From Arthrobacter citreus (GTDB lineage: Bacteria; Bacillota; Bacilli; Bacillales; Bacillaceae_G), in NCBI GenBank assembly GCA_013200995.1, contig CP053689.1, positions 186,001 to 250,000 of the forward strand: a stretch of DNA of 64,000 bases. The letters run 5' to 3'. The notes beneath the pieces were generated by a model. It worked only from the letters and a program-made list of their open reading frames with translations, made no database searches and was not told the DNA's origin. Within the stretch, counting starts at the first letter, position 1; each line of letters begins with the position of its first letter. The position numbers and the translations under genes are program-made. This document shows, one piece after another, positions 46,294 through 56,763 of the stretch.

Positions 46294-46987
46294 ACTCCAC
46301 ACCTCCATTCTCATATAGATGTCCATCGTGTATACGAACAATACGATTTGCTCGTTTTGCTACTTCCAAATCATGGGTAATGAGAATAATGGTATGCCCC
46401 TGCTCATTTAATGTAGTCATAATCTCCAAAATTTCCTTACTTGTTTTACTGTCTAGTGCACCAGTTGGTTCATCTGCTAGTAAAATAGGAGGTTGTCCAG
46501 CCAACGCACGCGCAATTGCGACACGTTGCTGCTGTCCCCCAGATAATTGGGTTGGTAAATGATTTGCTCTATCTATCAATCCTACTTTTTTTAACGCCCC
46601 TAAAGCAAATTCTCTTCGTTCCGCCGCTTTCATTCCGCGATAAATGAGAGGAACCTCTACATTTTCAACAGCTGTTAGCTTTGGTAAAAGATTGAAGTTT
46701 TGAAAAATAAACCCTATTTTTTCATTTCGAATGGCCGCAAGTTGTGAGCTCTTCATTTTCCCTACTTCTTCACTATCTAACAAGTATTCACCTGAATCTG
46801 GTCGATCTAAGCATCCAATCATGTTCATAAATGTTGATTTTCCGGAACCTGATGGACCTATGATCGAGATAAAGTCACCTTTTTGAATATCCAGGGAAAC
46901 ACTTTGAAGTGCCATTACCATTTCGCCGCCAAGTTCATACAATTTCTTCATGCTTTTAATTTGAATAATCGGCTCATGAATTGTCAT
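46259..46987 (-). CDS. MacB/YknY-type ABC ATPase
   Basis: 242-residue ATPase. Walker A GPSGSGKST, signature LSGGQQQRVAIARAL, Walker B ILLADEPTGALD and H-loop ITHDLEVA are all intact. Closest to the LolD/YknY group that works with MacB-type permeases. The ATG overlaps the stop of the fusion-protein gene by one base (TAATG). Confidence 0.9.
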   Translation of the reverse strand: MTIHEPIIQIKSMKKLYELGGEMVMALQSVSLDIQKGDFISIIGPSGSGKSTFMNMIGCLDRPDSGEYLLDSEEVGKMKSSQLAAIRNEKIGFIFQNFNLLPKLTAVENVEVPLIYRGMKAAERREFALGALKKVGLIDRANHLPTQLSGGQQQRVAIARALAGQPPILLADEPTGALDSKTSKEILEIMTTLNEQGHTIILITHDLEVAKRANRIVRIHDGHLYENGGVEFADNENGTKEH

Positions 46988-48225
46988 TAGTTTCCTCCTT
47001 GACCTCCTCCATTTCCTCCTTGTCCGCCGGGTGATGGAGTTCCGCCTCCATTTCCTCCTTGTCCGCCTCCACTTGGAAAGTCACCGCCTGGCATCATCAT
47101 TCCTTCCTGAGAAGAATTACCACTAGATTGGACTTTCGGTATTTGAACGGACTCTCCTTCTTCTAACCCACTTGTAATTTCTACAGACTTATCATTTGAA
47201 ATTCCAGTTTCTACTGTTACTTTCTTTGTTGATTGAGTGGAATCATCTGAAGATATAGGAACTAATACATATTTTTCCTCACCGCTTGTATACACAGCTT
47301 CTACTGGAACATATAGAACGTTTTCTTTATTCTCTATTGAGATACTGGCTTCTGTCGACATACCAATCTTAAGGCTTTTTGGAGCTGTGATTTGTACAGT
47401 TACATCAAATGAAGACACTCCATTTGAAGATGTTCCTACTGTTGCTACTTTCGTTACTTTTCCTTCGAATGTTTCATCTTCAAAGGCACTTGCTGTTATT
47501 TTTACCACCTGTCCTACTTTTACCTTTGTTACATCTAATTCATCAACACTAATGGTTGTTTGTAATTTGCTATAGTTTGTTATATGCGCAACTGGTGCAG
47601 AACTTTGTACAGAATCGCCACTTGCAACAGAAAGGCTTGTAATTGTTCCAGCAACTGGTGCCTTTAAAATACTTCCGTCTGTAAACGTTACAAGTGTTGC
47701 TCCAGCTTTTACAACATCGCCTTCTTTCACACTTACAGTATCTGCTACTAAACTGCTACTTCCAGTATTTCCTTCACCTGAACTTGCTGATGAGCTACCC
47801 GTGTCTTCTCTTATAATCGGTATTTCAACCTCATCCTCATCTTCCATACGAAGAAGTATTTTACCTTGAGAAGCACCGCTACCACTCGCTACATAAACCT
47901 TTGTGATTTCTCCATCAGTTGGAGCAGTAACAACATCACCATTCTTAAAAGTTACAAGTGTGTCACCTTTATCTACCATTTCACCAGATGTAACACTTAC
48001 ACTATCTACAACAAGAATTGTATTTGCAGCTGTTACATCTTGGTCTGTAATTGCTGTAACCGAACCCGAACCACTTACTTCTACCTCTAAATTTCCTTTT
48101 TCTACTGTTGTTATTTGTGCTGCAGCCGCAACATTTTGAGCTTGATCTTTTTTACCTAAGAAGAACCATGCACTCGTTCCTCCTATTACAACAATAATAA
48201 CTGAAATAATAATCCACTTTTTCAA
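46987..48225 (-). CDS. Membrane fusion protein (YknX/HlyD-like) with duplicated lipoyl domain
   Basis: About 412 residues. One N-terminal membrane anchor, then two biotinyl-lipoyl-like units (GDTLVTFKNGDVVTAPTDGEI and GATLVTFTDGSILKAPVAGTI), a beta-barrel domain and a flexible Gly/Asn/Pro-rich tail (GGQGGNGG repeats). I chose the TTG at 48225 after AAGGAG; the frame is open upstream but would overlap the preceding gene. It links ATPase and permease to export of peptides or antibiotics outside the cell. Confidence 0.83.
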   Translation of the reverse strand: MKKWIIISVIIVVIGGTSAWFFLGKKDQAQNVAAAAQITTVEKGNLEVEVSGSGSVTAITDQDVTAANTILVVDSVSVTSGEMVDKGDTLVTFKNGDVVTAPTDGEITKVYVASGSGASQGKILLRMEDEDEVEIPIIREDTGSSSASSGEGNTGSSSLVADTVSVKEGDVVKAGATLVTFTDGSILKAPVAGTITSLSVASGDSVQSSAPVAHITNYSKLQTTISVDELDVTKVKVGQVVKITASAFEDETFEGKVTKVATVGTSSNGVSSFDVTVQITAPKSLKIGMSTEASISIENKENVLYVPVEAVYTSGEEKYVLVPISSDDSTQSTKKVTVETGISNDKSVEITSGLEEGESVQIPKVQSSGNSSQEGMMMPGGDFPSGGGQGGNGGGTPSPGGQGGNGGGQGGN

Positions 48226-48244
48226 ATTACAATTCTCCTTTCCG

Positions 48245-48454
48245 TCATTGAGTTTGACTTGATTGATCTTGATCTGATTGATTTTGACCATTACCCGATA
48301 ACGTCTGACTGCCCCCACTTGTTCCCATTTTAGAAAAATCAGGGCTCGTACTTTGTTTATAAACTACATATCCAACCCCAATAGCTGCACACATACTTAT
48401 CCCCAAATTTACAATGAGTAAAATTTTTATTAGATTTTGTTTAAGTTGTTCCAT
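48245..48454 (-). CDS. Small single-pass membrane protein at the head of the export operon
   Basis: 69 residues: one helix (ILLIVNLGISMCAAIGVGYVV) and a Gln/Ser-rich outer tail (SDQDQSSQTQ). Perfect AAGGAGG before the ATG at 48454. It ends 20 bp before the fusion-protein start and so is first in the operon. Function unknown; possibly a pump accessory subunit. Confidence 0.65.
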   Translation of the reverse strand: MEQLKQNLIKILLIVNLGISMCAAIGVGYVVYKQSTSPDFSKMGTSGGSQTLSGNGQNQSDQDQSSQTQ

Positions 48455-48667
48455 ATTTATTCCTCCTTGTTTTATGTTGATTCGCGAATTTTGAATTTCG
48501 TTTAACTTTTCCTTAAAATTCAACCTTACATGCCAGACTTGAATAATCCCATATTCTTTTTTGCACCCAACAAGTCAAAGAGCTACATGATGGCAATGAT
48601 GGCACTGACAAAGTCCCTATAGTCTAGACAAACAAAGGCTCAGTTACAGCTTTTCTCTGAAGTAAAC

Positions 48668-48880
48668 TTAATTAAAGTTCTTTATTAAAACCTCAATGTC
48701 ACTATAACCATTGATAGTTAATGCTGTCTTAAACTCTTCCTCAGTTTCGTATTGAAATTGATATGTTTCTACTTCTTTATCTGAAACTTTATATTTATCA
48801 GTTAGTAATTTTTCCTGCATCAAAACTTCAAGCACTGAAGCTCCATTTAAAGTTTTTAATACTCTATATAAGATGAATGG
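48668..48880 (-). pseudogene. PrsA-type foldase fragment
   Basis: Minus-strand frame ending at TAA 48668 reads LEVLMQEKLLTDKYKVSDKEV, then ETEEEFKTALTINGYSDIEV. This is the pattern of the N-terminal SurA/PrsA chaperone domain of extracellular foldase lipoproteins. The signal peptide, rotamase domain and most of the protein are missing, and no start codon is present. It is a degraded remnant of a prsA copy. Confidence 0.72.
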
Positions 48881-49123
48881 GGCATCTATTCGTGATTTCC
48901 ATTATGAGAACATTGTTAGATCACTCCTAAACGATTATTAAAATTCAGTTGAAACAATTTGAATTGCTTATACTGTGTTTTTGTTTACCTGTAACGATTG
49001 TGACATGTTTAACTGAATTCCTCATGAGTACTAACTGAAAGTTAGCTGAAGGCCTTGCCACTTCTACGAAAATCCATTTTAATTGTGCTATTATTTGATT
49101 GATTAGTATTGGAAGGTATAAAC

Positions 49124-49391
49124 ATGACCTCAATAAATGGGTTGAAAATATTACTTGTAGATGATGAACTGCATATCTTACAATTTGGACTTGTAAATGA
49201 AGGATATAACGTAGCGACTGCATCAGCGCAGTAAATACAGCTAAACAATTTTAACCGGATGTTGTAATTCTTAATATTATGATACCTGTTACGGATCTTG
49301 GGACTTGCAAAATATTAAAGAAATTAGGACTGGATCTTGCCATTATTATGCTTAGAGCGAAGGACGAAGAAGAGGACCGAGTGAAATGTTA
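49124..49391 (+). pseudogene. OmpR-type response regulator fragment
   Basis: ATG after GGAAGG, then LKILLVDDELHILQFGLVNEGYNVATAS, the start of a receiver domain. It stops at 49232 and continues in another frame with AKQFKPDVVI-like sequence, then LKKLGLDLAIIMLRAKDEEEDRV, before ending at 49391. It has frameshifts and lacks the DNA-binding half. No kinase gene is nearby. Confidence 0.75.
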
Positions 49392-51214
49392 AAAGAAAAG
49401 GAGATATGTTTAATTATCAAGCTAGAGAATAAAATGAAATAGGTGTTATTAAAAGATTTGGAAGTGGTCCTGACACAAAAAAAACAGCAATGAGGCGAAC
49501 CTGTCTTTTGACAAATCAAGCATAATCGAGGGTTTAAGAGATTTGCAATAAGAGCCCTATCCAAAAACACCACGGATTGGGGTCTTTTTTGTGTTTTCCA
49601 CAATCTAAAAAAAATGGGAATCCAGCTCTAAAAAACAGAAAAAATAACAAACAAATAGAAGAATAGATCTCTCCTAAAACCCACAATTTTATAAAAATCC
49701 CTCAAAAATGAAGAAATTAAAAAAACTGCTTCAAATGTCGTCATTCAACGACAATTGAAGCAGCCTCTTCATTTTATATTACGGTAGAAGGATCAAATTA
49801 AATGAGAACTCCAATCCAAAAATGGATTGTCCTTACTTTTTTCATTACCTTATCTCCTCTTTTTTATAATTATGAAATTAAAATTAAAGTAGAAAGCTTA
49901 AATTTTCCTTAATAAGATTAAAGTATTTTCACTTTGTAAAGATAGAGATGATAATAATAAGTGTCCGAAAGGGAGTAGTAAATTGAACTTATCAGAATCA
50001 TGTCATTCATTTGTTTTGTTAAAAATTAGATTTTTTAGCTTACTTTACTTTCATCTACAGAATGTTGCCAAATCGGGTAATAATACAAAGCACTCCGCAT
50101 TAAATTAGGGTAATGTTGTTCAACTAAAACACATTAGTTAAATAAAGATTTGTTGGATATTGACCTATTGTTCTTCTTAGAGAATAAGTTGGCAACTGAT
50201 TTTCTCATTGTACTCTAGCACAAATAACTCTTTCAATTTTGGATATATCCATTTTGCGTTTCCTAGGATTCAGCAGATTTTCTTCATCAAACGATCCCCT
50301 TACTTCTTCTATCAAATTCAAATTTAAAAAACCTATATATCTAGCTGCATTGGAAGGCTCGATCCCTAATCGCCACTTAGCGTTTTTCTTCTCAAAATTA
50401 CGAATGAGTTCATTTGCGCCTTCAATCGCAGAAAAGGAAGTGTCGGAATATCCAATATATTTACGACAGATCGATTAAACAACAAGAGCGATTGTTTCTA
50501 TATTGAATGAAAGGCGAAATTATGAATGAATAAAGTTTGTGGAATGTAGAAATGACATGGCTTTTTATGCTTGATCCATAAAAATACAAAAGGTTCATTG
50601 TTGGGATAATAAAAAACTCCAAGATCACTTCTAGATGAAACTCAAATCACGCGTTGGATATGTAACGAAAATCAATCCTCTTAGTACAAGAATTCAATTT
50701 CAGAATGAACTTCCATCCACTATCAATTTTGATTTCCTTTCAATTACCAATGTCATGTTAAAAAAACACCTAACATTGCCTTCCTTAAATAGATAATCAA
50801 GCGTAAGCCAATTGTTTGTGTCTTCCTAACCATAGTGAAACCTGCAAATAATTAAAATCAAAATAAAAGGATTATGATTCCACTACTTAAACTAGTAGAA
50901 TCCAACTTACCAAATAAAAACTGGATAGCTTTTTAAAACTATCCAGTAATTTCATTTTATCCAATTTAATAATTATTTTATTACCTCTTACCAATTACAT
51001 TTTCAAAAGCTTTTACAGTTTCCGTATTTTTTCATCACAAACACTATCTCAACTGCCCCTAGTACTGGCCCCACCTACGCCAAATACGATGATAGCCACA
51101 CATGCCATCCAACCTACTATCTAGTATACCAGAAAGCGCTTACATTTACAATATTTTGAATATTCATTCTAAATTATTTTGATACCTCTGGAATAACTGA
51201 CTTTACTTTTTTCT
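49392..51214. other. Gene graveyard with hairpin and unidentified coding fragments
   Basis: No intact gene. A hairpin CTGCTTCAAaTGTCGT / ACGACAaTTGAAGCAG (49726-49763) has a T-run on the minus strand. Minus-strand fragments read as protein: LVEQHYPNLMRSALYYYPIW (about 50128-50035) and an 89-codon frame without a start (50474-50205; YIGYSDTSFSAIEGANELIR, then KWRLGIEPSNAARYIGFLNL). The second faintly recalls the C-terminal part of leucine carboxyl methyltransferase-like proteins. That assignment is uncertain. Confidence 0.5.
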
Positions 51215-51409
51215 TTAAACTCCATCTATCACTTGGTAATTTTTATGTGCTACAACTGTTCTGTTTCCTTCAAACACCAATTCCGTTTTATTATCAATTA
51301 TATTTACAATAACTGTATTTTCATTGACCTTTTCAACAATACCTTCAATACCTTTCTTAAAAAAGACATGATCGCCCAATTCAGCTATTTTTTTCTCCTT
51401 GAATTTCAT
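51215..51409 (-). CDS. YkvS-family (DUF2187) protein
   Basis: 64-residue protein matching the DUF2187/YkvS pattern: AELGDHVFFKKGIEGIVEKV, NTVIVNI and VVAHKNYQV form a small KOW-like beta barrel. GGGGAG precedes the ATG. Common and uncharacterised in Bacillus and relatives; the usual length is 60-70 residues, so it is complete. Confidence 0.8.
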   Translation of the reverse strand: MKFKEKKIAELGDHVFFKKGIEGIVEKVNENTVIVNIIDNKTELVFEGNRTVVAHKNYQVIDGV

Positions 51410-52699
51410 CTTTTACTCCCCAATCTTCATTATTATTTTTCTTTACTATTATTATAGTTTAATTTCTTTCTTCATAATAAAAAACGTCTTCTTCGATATG
51501 TAGATGAGCATTTTCATTCGTACCAAGTTAGCTAGATCCTTAATGAGTCATACGATGAAATCCTTTTTGTAAGTTTAACTTATACAAATAACCTAATGGT
51601 CATTTTTCTTTCTTCGTTCTATACAATGATAAAACTTTAAGAAGTAATGATGTTAATTACTTTTTCTTTCAAACTATTATTTATTATATTACCAAATTTC
51701 AGATATAAATATAGTATATATTTTGAATAATGAAATTTTAGGAGTTTGATATCTTCTTCTCATTTACCCGCAGTTTACGTTACTAGTAATTCAATCTCCG
51801 CCTTCATTATCTTTCTTAAACACTAAATTGCTTCTCGATCCCGAGTTGATAAAACATTAAAAACATCGATATGTTTACTATAAAATTGACAATAAGTCCA
51901 AGGTAAAAGGCATTAAACAAAATCATTCTACGATATTTTTAATCTTTTTAACAATAAAAACACTATTTAATTAATGCCTGTATCTAAAATTAAATCATAA
52001 TGCGTCAGAAACAACATATAAAAGGTGGAATTTTAGTTCCACCTTTTTGTTAATCGCTTGTTATTTCATTTATTTGTACGTATCATCACACCTATAATAG
52101 TAAGATACTTGCTTATTTCTTTCGTCATTTGTATGCGAAACATGAAAGAGAAAATAGTGCTGATATTTAACCATTTCAACTAGTTTAGGTCGTAAACGTA
52201 TTAATACTACCTAAATTTACTTGGGTAAACATGAAAAATGGGATACAAATGTGGGATTTGTATGGAAGAATAGGTCCACATTCTGGTTTTGATAATAACT
52301 TATATAATAGTAGAAACTAGTCATTTAAAAAGAAGGCAACTACGATTAACGAGTTATATGTTATCAAGTAGATACGCATCATATCCTGCTTGCTAGCTTA
52401 ATTGGGGATGAGGCTCAGGCAAATTGGTTCTTAATTGACTGGACTTTCACTAATTAGTAAATAACAGATTACTTGACACATTAACAAAAAATAAAGAGCC
52501 CAGAATTGGAAGGCTCTTTAAACTCACCGTAGCATCTTTTATTGATCACTTCTTTCAAGTTATGACAACACTCCACATGTACAGTTTTTAATTGACATAA
52601 CATGAAATGGTAGTAAATTACTATTCTTTGTTTTATATCAACAAAGAAATTCTTCTCAAATTTAATATCATTATCATTTCATTGTAAGTTCTTAACGAT
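51410..52699. other. Gene-free region with two isolated terminators
   Basis: No gene supported. AAAAGGTGGAA / TTCCACCTTTTT at 52020-52049 is an isolated bidirectional terminator, with a GGCATTAA / TTAATGCC pair about 110-40 bp before it. AAAGAGCC / GGCTCTTT lies at 52493-52519 and may end the transcripts coming from yidH. The isolated terminator could mark a small RNA or a lost gene. Confidence 0.45.
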
Positions 52700-53089
52700 T
52701 TAAAATAATCCCCAAACATCTAAATAATATACTCCAAAAATAATAAAGATAAGAATTGAAGCTACCGATAAATAAACAACCAATAGCCTTGAAAATTTAA
52801 ATGTTTGGTTATTAATATCATTTCCTTTGATAAAATAACTGATCGTTGAAATAATTAATGCAAAAATCCCAACAATTATTGAAGATAATCCGATTATTTT
52901 TGATAAAGTATTTCCTATTTTTGCATTTGAATTCAGAGTTGAAAAATGAAGATTCGTGATTAAAAAGCCAACTCCCATAATTGTTATGCTTGTTCTTACC
53001 CAAGCAAGATAAGTTCTTTCATTTGCTAGATGTTGTTGTATATATTTAGAATCAATTGTTTCTTTGTGCTTCTCTACTGCATCATTCAT
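52700..53089 (-). CDS. YidH-family (DUF202) membrane protein
   Basis: 129 residues with the DUF202 start (HLANERTYLAWVRTSITIMGVGF) and three membrane helices. Function unknown in the family. It lies 258 bp after the GH20 gene, possibly outside that operon. The intervening 53090-53347 holds degraded sequence but no gene. Confidence 0.85.
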   Translation of the reverse strand: MNDAVEKHKETIDSKYIQQHLANERTYLAWVRTSITIMGVGFLITNLHFSTLNSNAKIGNTLSKIIGLSSIIVGIFALIISTISYFIKGNDINNQTFKFSRLLVVYLSVASILIFIIFGVYYLDVWGLF

Positions 53090-53347
53090 ACTCAGCCTCC
53101 GTATTTAAACCTTTCATGAGAAAAATCCTTAATAACAAAAGTTAATCAATCGGAGCTTTTTCATCATTCTTACTTCTAGTACGGATACGATGGATTCTAC
53201 TATACGACTCTCATTAGAGATTCACTAGCTTATTATCATTATCTATTTTGATTTTGTTTTCATCTTTAAATTCAACGAGTGATGTACAGCTTCATGAATC
53301 CCTACTAGCTTTGAATATCCGTCTCTTTTGATAGATGAAAAGGAATC

Positions 53348-56300
53348 TTACTGGTTTTGTAGCCACTTGGCGTCACGAACAAGAATACTCGCCCCGTACG
53401 TTGAAATGTGCTTCCCAGACTGTGCCTGAACCTCGTTTATGAACCCGTTCAAGTCATTGTTCCGGAGTTTTTGCTTTAGACTGTTTGCTATCCCATGGTT
53501 ATCTATATCCCCGCTAGTTTCAAAAGCACTGATGTGAGACTCGATAGATGCAATACTCACGTACCAAATCGCCATAAGTGTCATATCGGATGTAACCGGC
53601 TTAGAGAAATCATACGGGCTACCGTTTAGCGCCCAACCTCCGAATACATATCCGACTTTTGTCGGATTGCTCGGTTGTACGGCTGTTTGACCTACCGGCA
53701 CAAACTGACTGTCAACACTCGAACCGTCTTGCGAATCAAAGTTTACTTTGCAAGGTAGCTGTTGCGCTTCAAACGCTGTGACTGCATTTTTGAGAGTGGC
53801 TGTTGCGTTTTCAATTGTGGTTTGAATAGCTCCTGTATCCGCATCAGTTGATTTTGCTTTCGTAATTGCCGCGTTGAGTGCATCAACTGCCCACTGAGGA
53901 TATTCACCATAATCCTTTCCTACCACTGAACTATTTACTTTAGTTGTAGCAGATCTAATTGCTGTCTCAAGTTTTGTATGGTCAGCAACTTCTCCATTGG
54001 TATAAAGAGCCAAAACTTCATTCGAAGTGAGTTCTCTGCCACTTATGAGCAAGTCTGACATCGATGCGCTAATTGTTGCTATAGGAGTCGGTGAAGTTGC
54101 TCCGACTTTCCAACCTGCACCTATGAATTGAAGCGGAAGATTAGCCGGTGATGATACGATCTGTTGACTTACTTGTGAACCATTAATATAAAGAGTTTGT
54201 GTAGTTCCAGCTTGTGTTATCGTCACATATATCCATGTTCCTACTGCAGGTGCATATGAAAATTGGGCATCGTAACTTCCATTTTTTGACACTCCGATAT
54301 TTGTTCCTGCACCGCTAGAATTATATTGCCTAAGCTTAATGGTAGCTGTAGAGCCTCCTAAAATATTATCAAATGGTTTTGCAAGCCCACCATTTGATAA
54401 TGTATGTGGGTCTATCCACATTGAAACAGACCAATCACCCGAATAATCCGTAGCACCTCTTGATGAGGAGTTAAGATTAATATATGTGCTTTTACCATCA
54501 AAATTAAGTGCAGCATTGGCATTACCGCTGTGATCAGGATCCCATGTTACTGTTCCTGAAATTGGATAACTTATGCCGTTTACTGCATCTGTAACTGTGT
54601 TTCCTATGCCCTCATCAAACATGAAGTGCATATCTTGTAATGACGGTGGCGATGTTGGTTGCTCAAATACCAAAGGGTCATTATAATAATTAATCTTTTC
54701 AACTGCAAATCTTTCCTGTTGAGCTTGCAGTCTTGGCAAGAAATTGGAGTAATTTCTTTGCGAAACTGGTGTCCAGCCCACTTCCATCAGCGCCGGAAGT
54801 CTAGGATATGTTAAAGCATCTATACCCTCTTGGTGATTGTAGACTGTCTCTGACCACAAAGCACCTTCAACACCTGCTATCATGCTCGGGTTAGATGATA
54901 CGCCATCACTAGTTGTCGGGTCCCATTGGTATGCTTTTTGTACCGATATTGGACTATTCACTCTGCCTACCGGAATATCATTATTGGTATTATTTCTTCT
55001 TGAGAAGTATGCGCTGCTAAAAGGTGCAAACAAAACTTTCATGCCATAAGACTGGGCTTTACTTATACTAGCACTACCGTTCCAATATTCACTGATTGAG
55101 CCTGCCGGAGCTTCATTACCTGTTGGCTCTCCTGATGATGGTGCAAATGCTCCTTCAACCGGGTTCCAACCAATCATCTTTTTGTGATATTTTGCTAAAA
55201 TTGTAGCTATCTGCTTCATAAACGTAGAATAATTGGCTGAGCTAATTACAGCGGAAGATTCATCACCACCGATATGGATGTACGGCGATGTAGATACTGC
55301 TGCTATTTGACTGATGACGTCTTCAACAAACTTATATGTCAATGAAGATGAATAACTAGGCGTATCAACTGCCTGTAATGCGTTGAAACCTACATTTGTT
55401 CCTGAATACACGCTACCTGTACCAGCTTTATTTAATGGGTTTGCATTAAGAACCGGTAATGCTGTGATAGCTGCATTGATATGGCTCGGGAGATCAATTT
55501 CCGGTATAAGGTCAATATATCTTGCGTTTGCATAATCGATAATTTCCTTCAAATCGGCCATTGTGTAATACTGTTTCGAACCACCAGGATAAGTCAAATC
55601 AGGGACATTTGTAGCATTGGGTGTCGTCGCACTCGGCACTGGAGCGGCATTGAATTGGGAGGAATTAACCTGATTGTTTACATTTGTTGGTGAAGTCAAG
55701 TTTGAATACGGGTCATTTTCATCTAAATTACCGGAAATTTGTATACGCCAGGCTTGATCATCTGTAAGGTGTAAGTGGTATTCATTGAGCTTATATTCCG
55801 CTGCTAAGTCAATCTGACGCTCAACTTCCGCTACCGTGAAGAAGTGTCTTGCTACGTCAAGCATATAGCCGCGAATTGCATATGTCGGGGCATCTTGTAT
55901 AGTAGAGCAAGGTACCGTCCAGCTAACCCCTTCTACAAGTGTATGGCTGTCAATCTGAGGCGGAAGTAGCTGCCTGATAGACTGAATACCTCTGAAAAGT
56001 CCTTGTTGGTCCCTTGCTGTGATGGTTATATTTGTTGTAGTAACTGTTAAATCATAGGCTTCTACTCCTGCGTGTGATGGGGTACCAATTGTAAGATAAA
56101 TACTGTCTGACGGAGGTGTACTTCCCTCGACAACAGTTAATCGATAACCAGTTGAAGGCGCCATCTTGCTCTGAAGGTAGTTACCTATATTGTTGCGGAT
56201 TTCATCTGTTTGCGCTTGAGATGTGCCGTTTACATAAATCTTAGTATTGGGATCTACTATAAAATTGCCTGTGCCTGCTGTGTAGCTTAGCGGAGCAGGA

Positions 56301-56437
56301 ATAATATTATTCGTTGTTATTGCCGTTGTTGCCGCTTTTGCTGTTGATAATGGTAAAGTCACCATACCCAAAATAACTGAAAATGCCATTGCTATTACCA
56401 TAACAAATGCCAGAATTTTGTCACATGTTTTTTTCAT
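53348..56437 (-). CDS. Secreted GH20 beta-N-acetylhexosaminidase with LamG-like, FIVAR, InlB-B and FIMAH-type modules
   Basis: About 1029-residue exported enzyme releasing terminal GlcNAc or GalNAc. Signal peptide (1-~36), GH20b domain, then the GH20 barrel with the catalytic Asp-Glu pair at about 392-393 (IHIGGDES), a LamG-like domain (~615-780), a FIVAR-like helical module (~800-865), an InlB B-type repeat (CKVNFDSQDGSSVDSQFVPVG, ~870-940) and a C-terminal FIMAH-like helical domain. I chose the ATG at 56437 after GAGGTG. Codon and base use is clearly more G+C-rich than its neighbours and the modular build is Paenibacillus-like, suggesting transfer. It follows the sulfatase gene on the same strand; together they could degrade sulfated amino-sugar polymers. 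Confidence 0.88.
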   Translation of the reverse strand: MKKTCDKILAFVMVIAMAFSVILGMVTLPLSTAKAATTAITTNNIIPAPLSYTAGTGNFIVDPNTKIYVNGTSQAQTDEIRNNIGNYLQSKMAPSTGYRLTVVEGSTPPSDSIYLTIGTPSHAGVEAYDLTVTTTNITITARDQQGLFRGIQSIRQLLPPQIDSHTLVEGVSWTVPCSTIQDAPTYAIRGYMLDVARHFFTVAEVERQIDLAAEYKLNEYHLHLTDDQAWRIQISGNLDENDPYSNLTSPTNVNNQVNSSQFNAAPVPSATTPNATNVPDLTYPGGSKQYYTMADLKEIIDYANARYIDLIPEIDLPSHINAAITALPVLNANPLNKAGTGSVYSGTNVGFNALQAVDTPSYSSSLTYKFVEDVISQIAAVSTSPYIHIGGDESSAVISSANYSTFMKQIATILAKYHKKMIGWNPVEGAFAPSSGEPTGNEAPAGSISEYWNGSASISKAQSYGMKVLFAPFSSAYFSRRNNTNNDIPVGRVNSPISVQKAYQWDPTTSDGVSSNPSMIAGVEGALWSETVYNHQEGIDALTYPRLPALMEVGWTPVSQRNYSNFLPRLQAQQERFAVEKINYYNDPLVFEQPTSPPSLQDMHFMFDEGIGNTVTDAVNGISYPISGTVTWDPDHSGNANAALNFDGKSTYINLNSSSRGATDYSGDWSVSMWIDPHTLSNGGLAKPFDNILGGSTATIKLRQYNSSGAGTNIGVSKNGSYDAQFSYAPAVGTWIYVTITQAGTTQTLYINGSQVSQQIVSSPANLPLQFIGAGWKVGATSPTPIATISASMSDLLISGRELTSNEVLALYTNGEVADHTKLETAIRSATTKVNSSVVGKDYGEYPQWAVDALNAAITKAKSTDADTGAIQTTIENATATLKNAVTAFEAQQLPCKVNFDSQDGSSVDSQFVPVGQTAVQPSNPTKVGYVFGGWALNGSPYDFSKPVTSDMTLMAIWYVSIASIESHISAFETSGDIDNHGIANSLKQKLRNNDLNGFINEVQAQSGKHISTYGASILVRDAKWLQNQ

Positions 56438-56452
56438 TCTACACCTCACCAA

Positions 56453-56763
56453 CTCAATAATAGTCTCTCAAAAATTTAATTTCCGCTTAAACTCTAGATT
56501 TTTGTACAGTTTTTTTTATTGTGGTACAAAAAATATGGATGCGAACAAACTCTTTTTTACAAACGTACGTTTCGTACGTTCTATAATCAATTAAGTGAAA
56601 GTTTTTTATCACTTAAACAGAGAAATATTTATGCCTTTAGATATTTTTACACATGATTCTTATCTACGTTCGATAGTCAGGATATGACAAGTACATAAAC
56701 TTTTTTCCTATTTAAACCAACCTCTCAATCTTCGCATACTTCAGATTAAATCAGATTACAAGA
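56453..56763. promoter_or_regulatory. GH20 promoter region with a perfect operator-like palindrome
   Basis: AACGTACG-ttt-CGTACGTT at 56562-56580 is a perfect 8+3+8 palindrome between the sulfatase stop and the GH20 start. No exact -35/-10 pair was fixed. It suggests separate control of the hexosaminidase gene. Confidence 0.5.

Noticed and set aside
48945-49248. Two minus-strand frames of 68 and 92 codons
   Set aside because: They are opposite-strand shadows of the response regulator remnant and contain no plausible domain or ribosome binding site.
42121-50128. 16-bp identity ATGTTGTTCAACTAAA at 42121 and 50113
   Set aside because: Only 16 bp with no extension on either side and one copy inside a coding relic; not enough to call a repeat.
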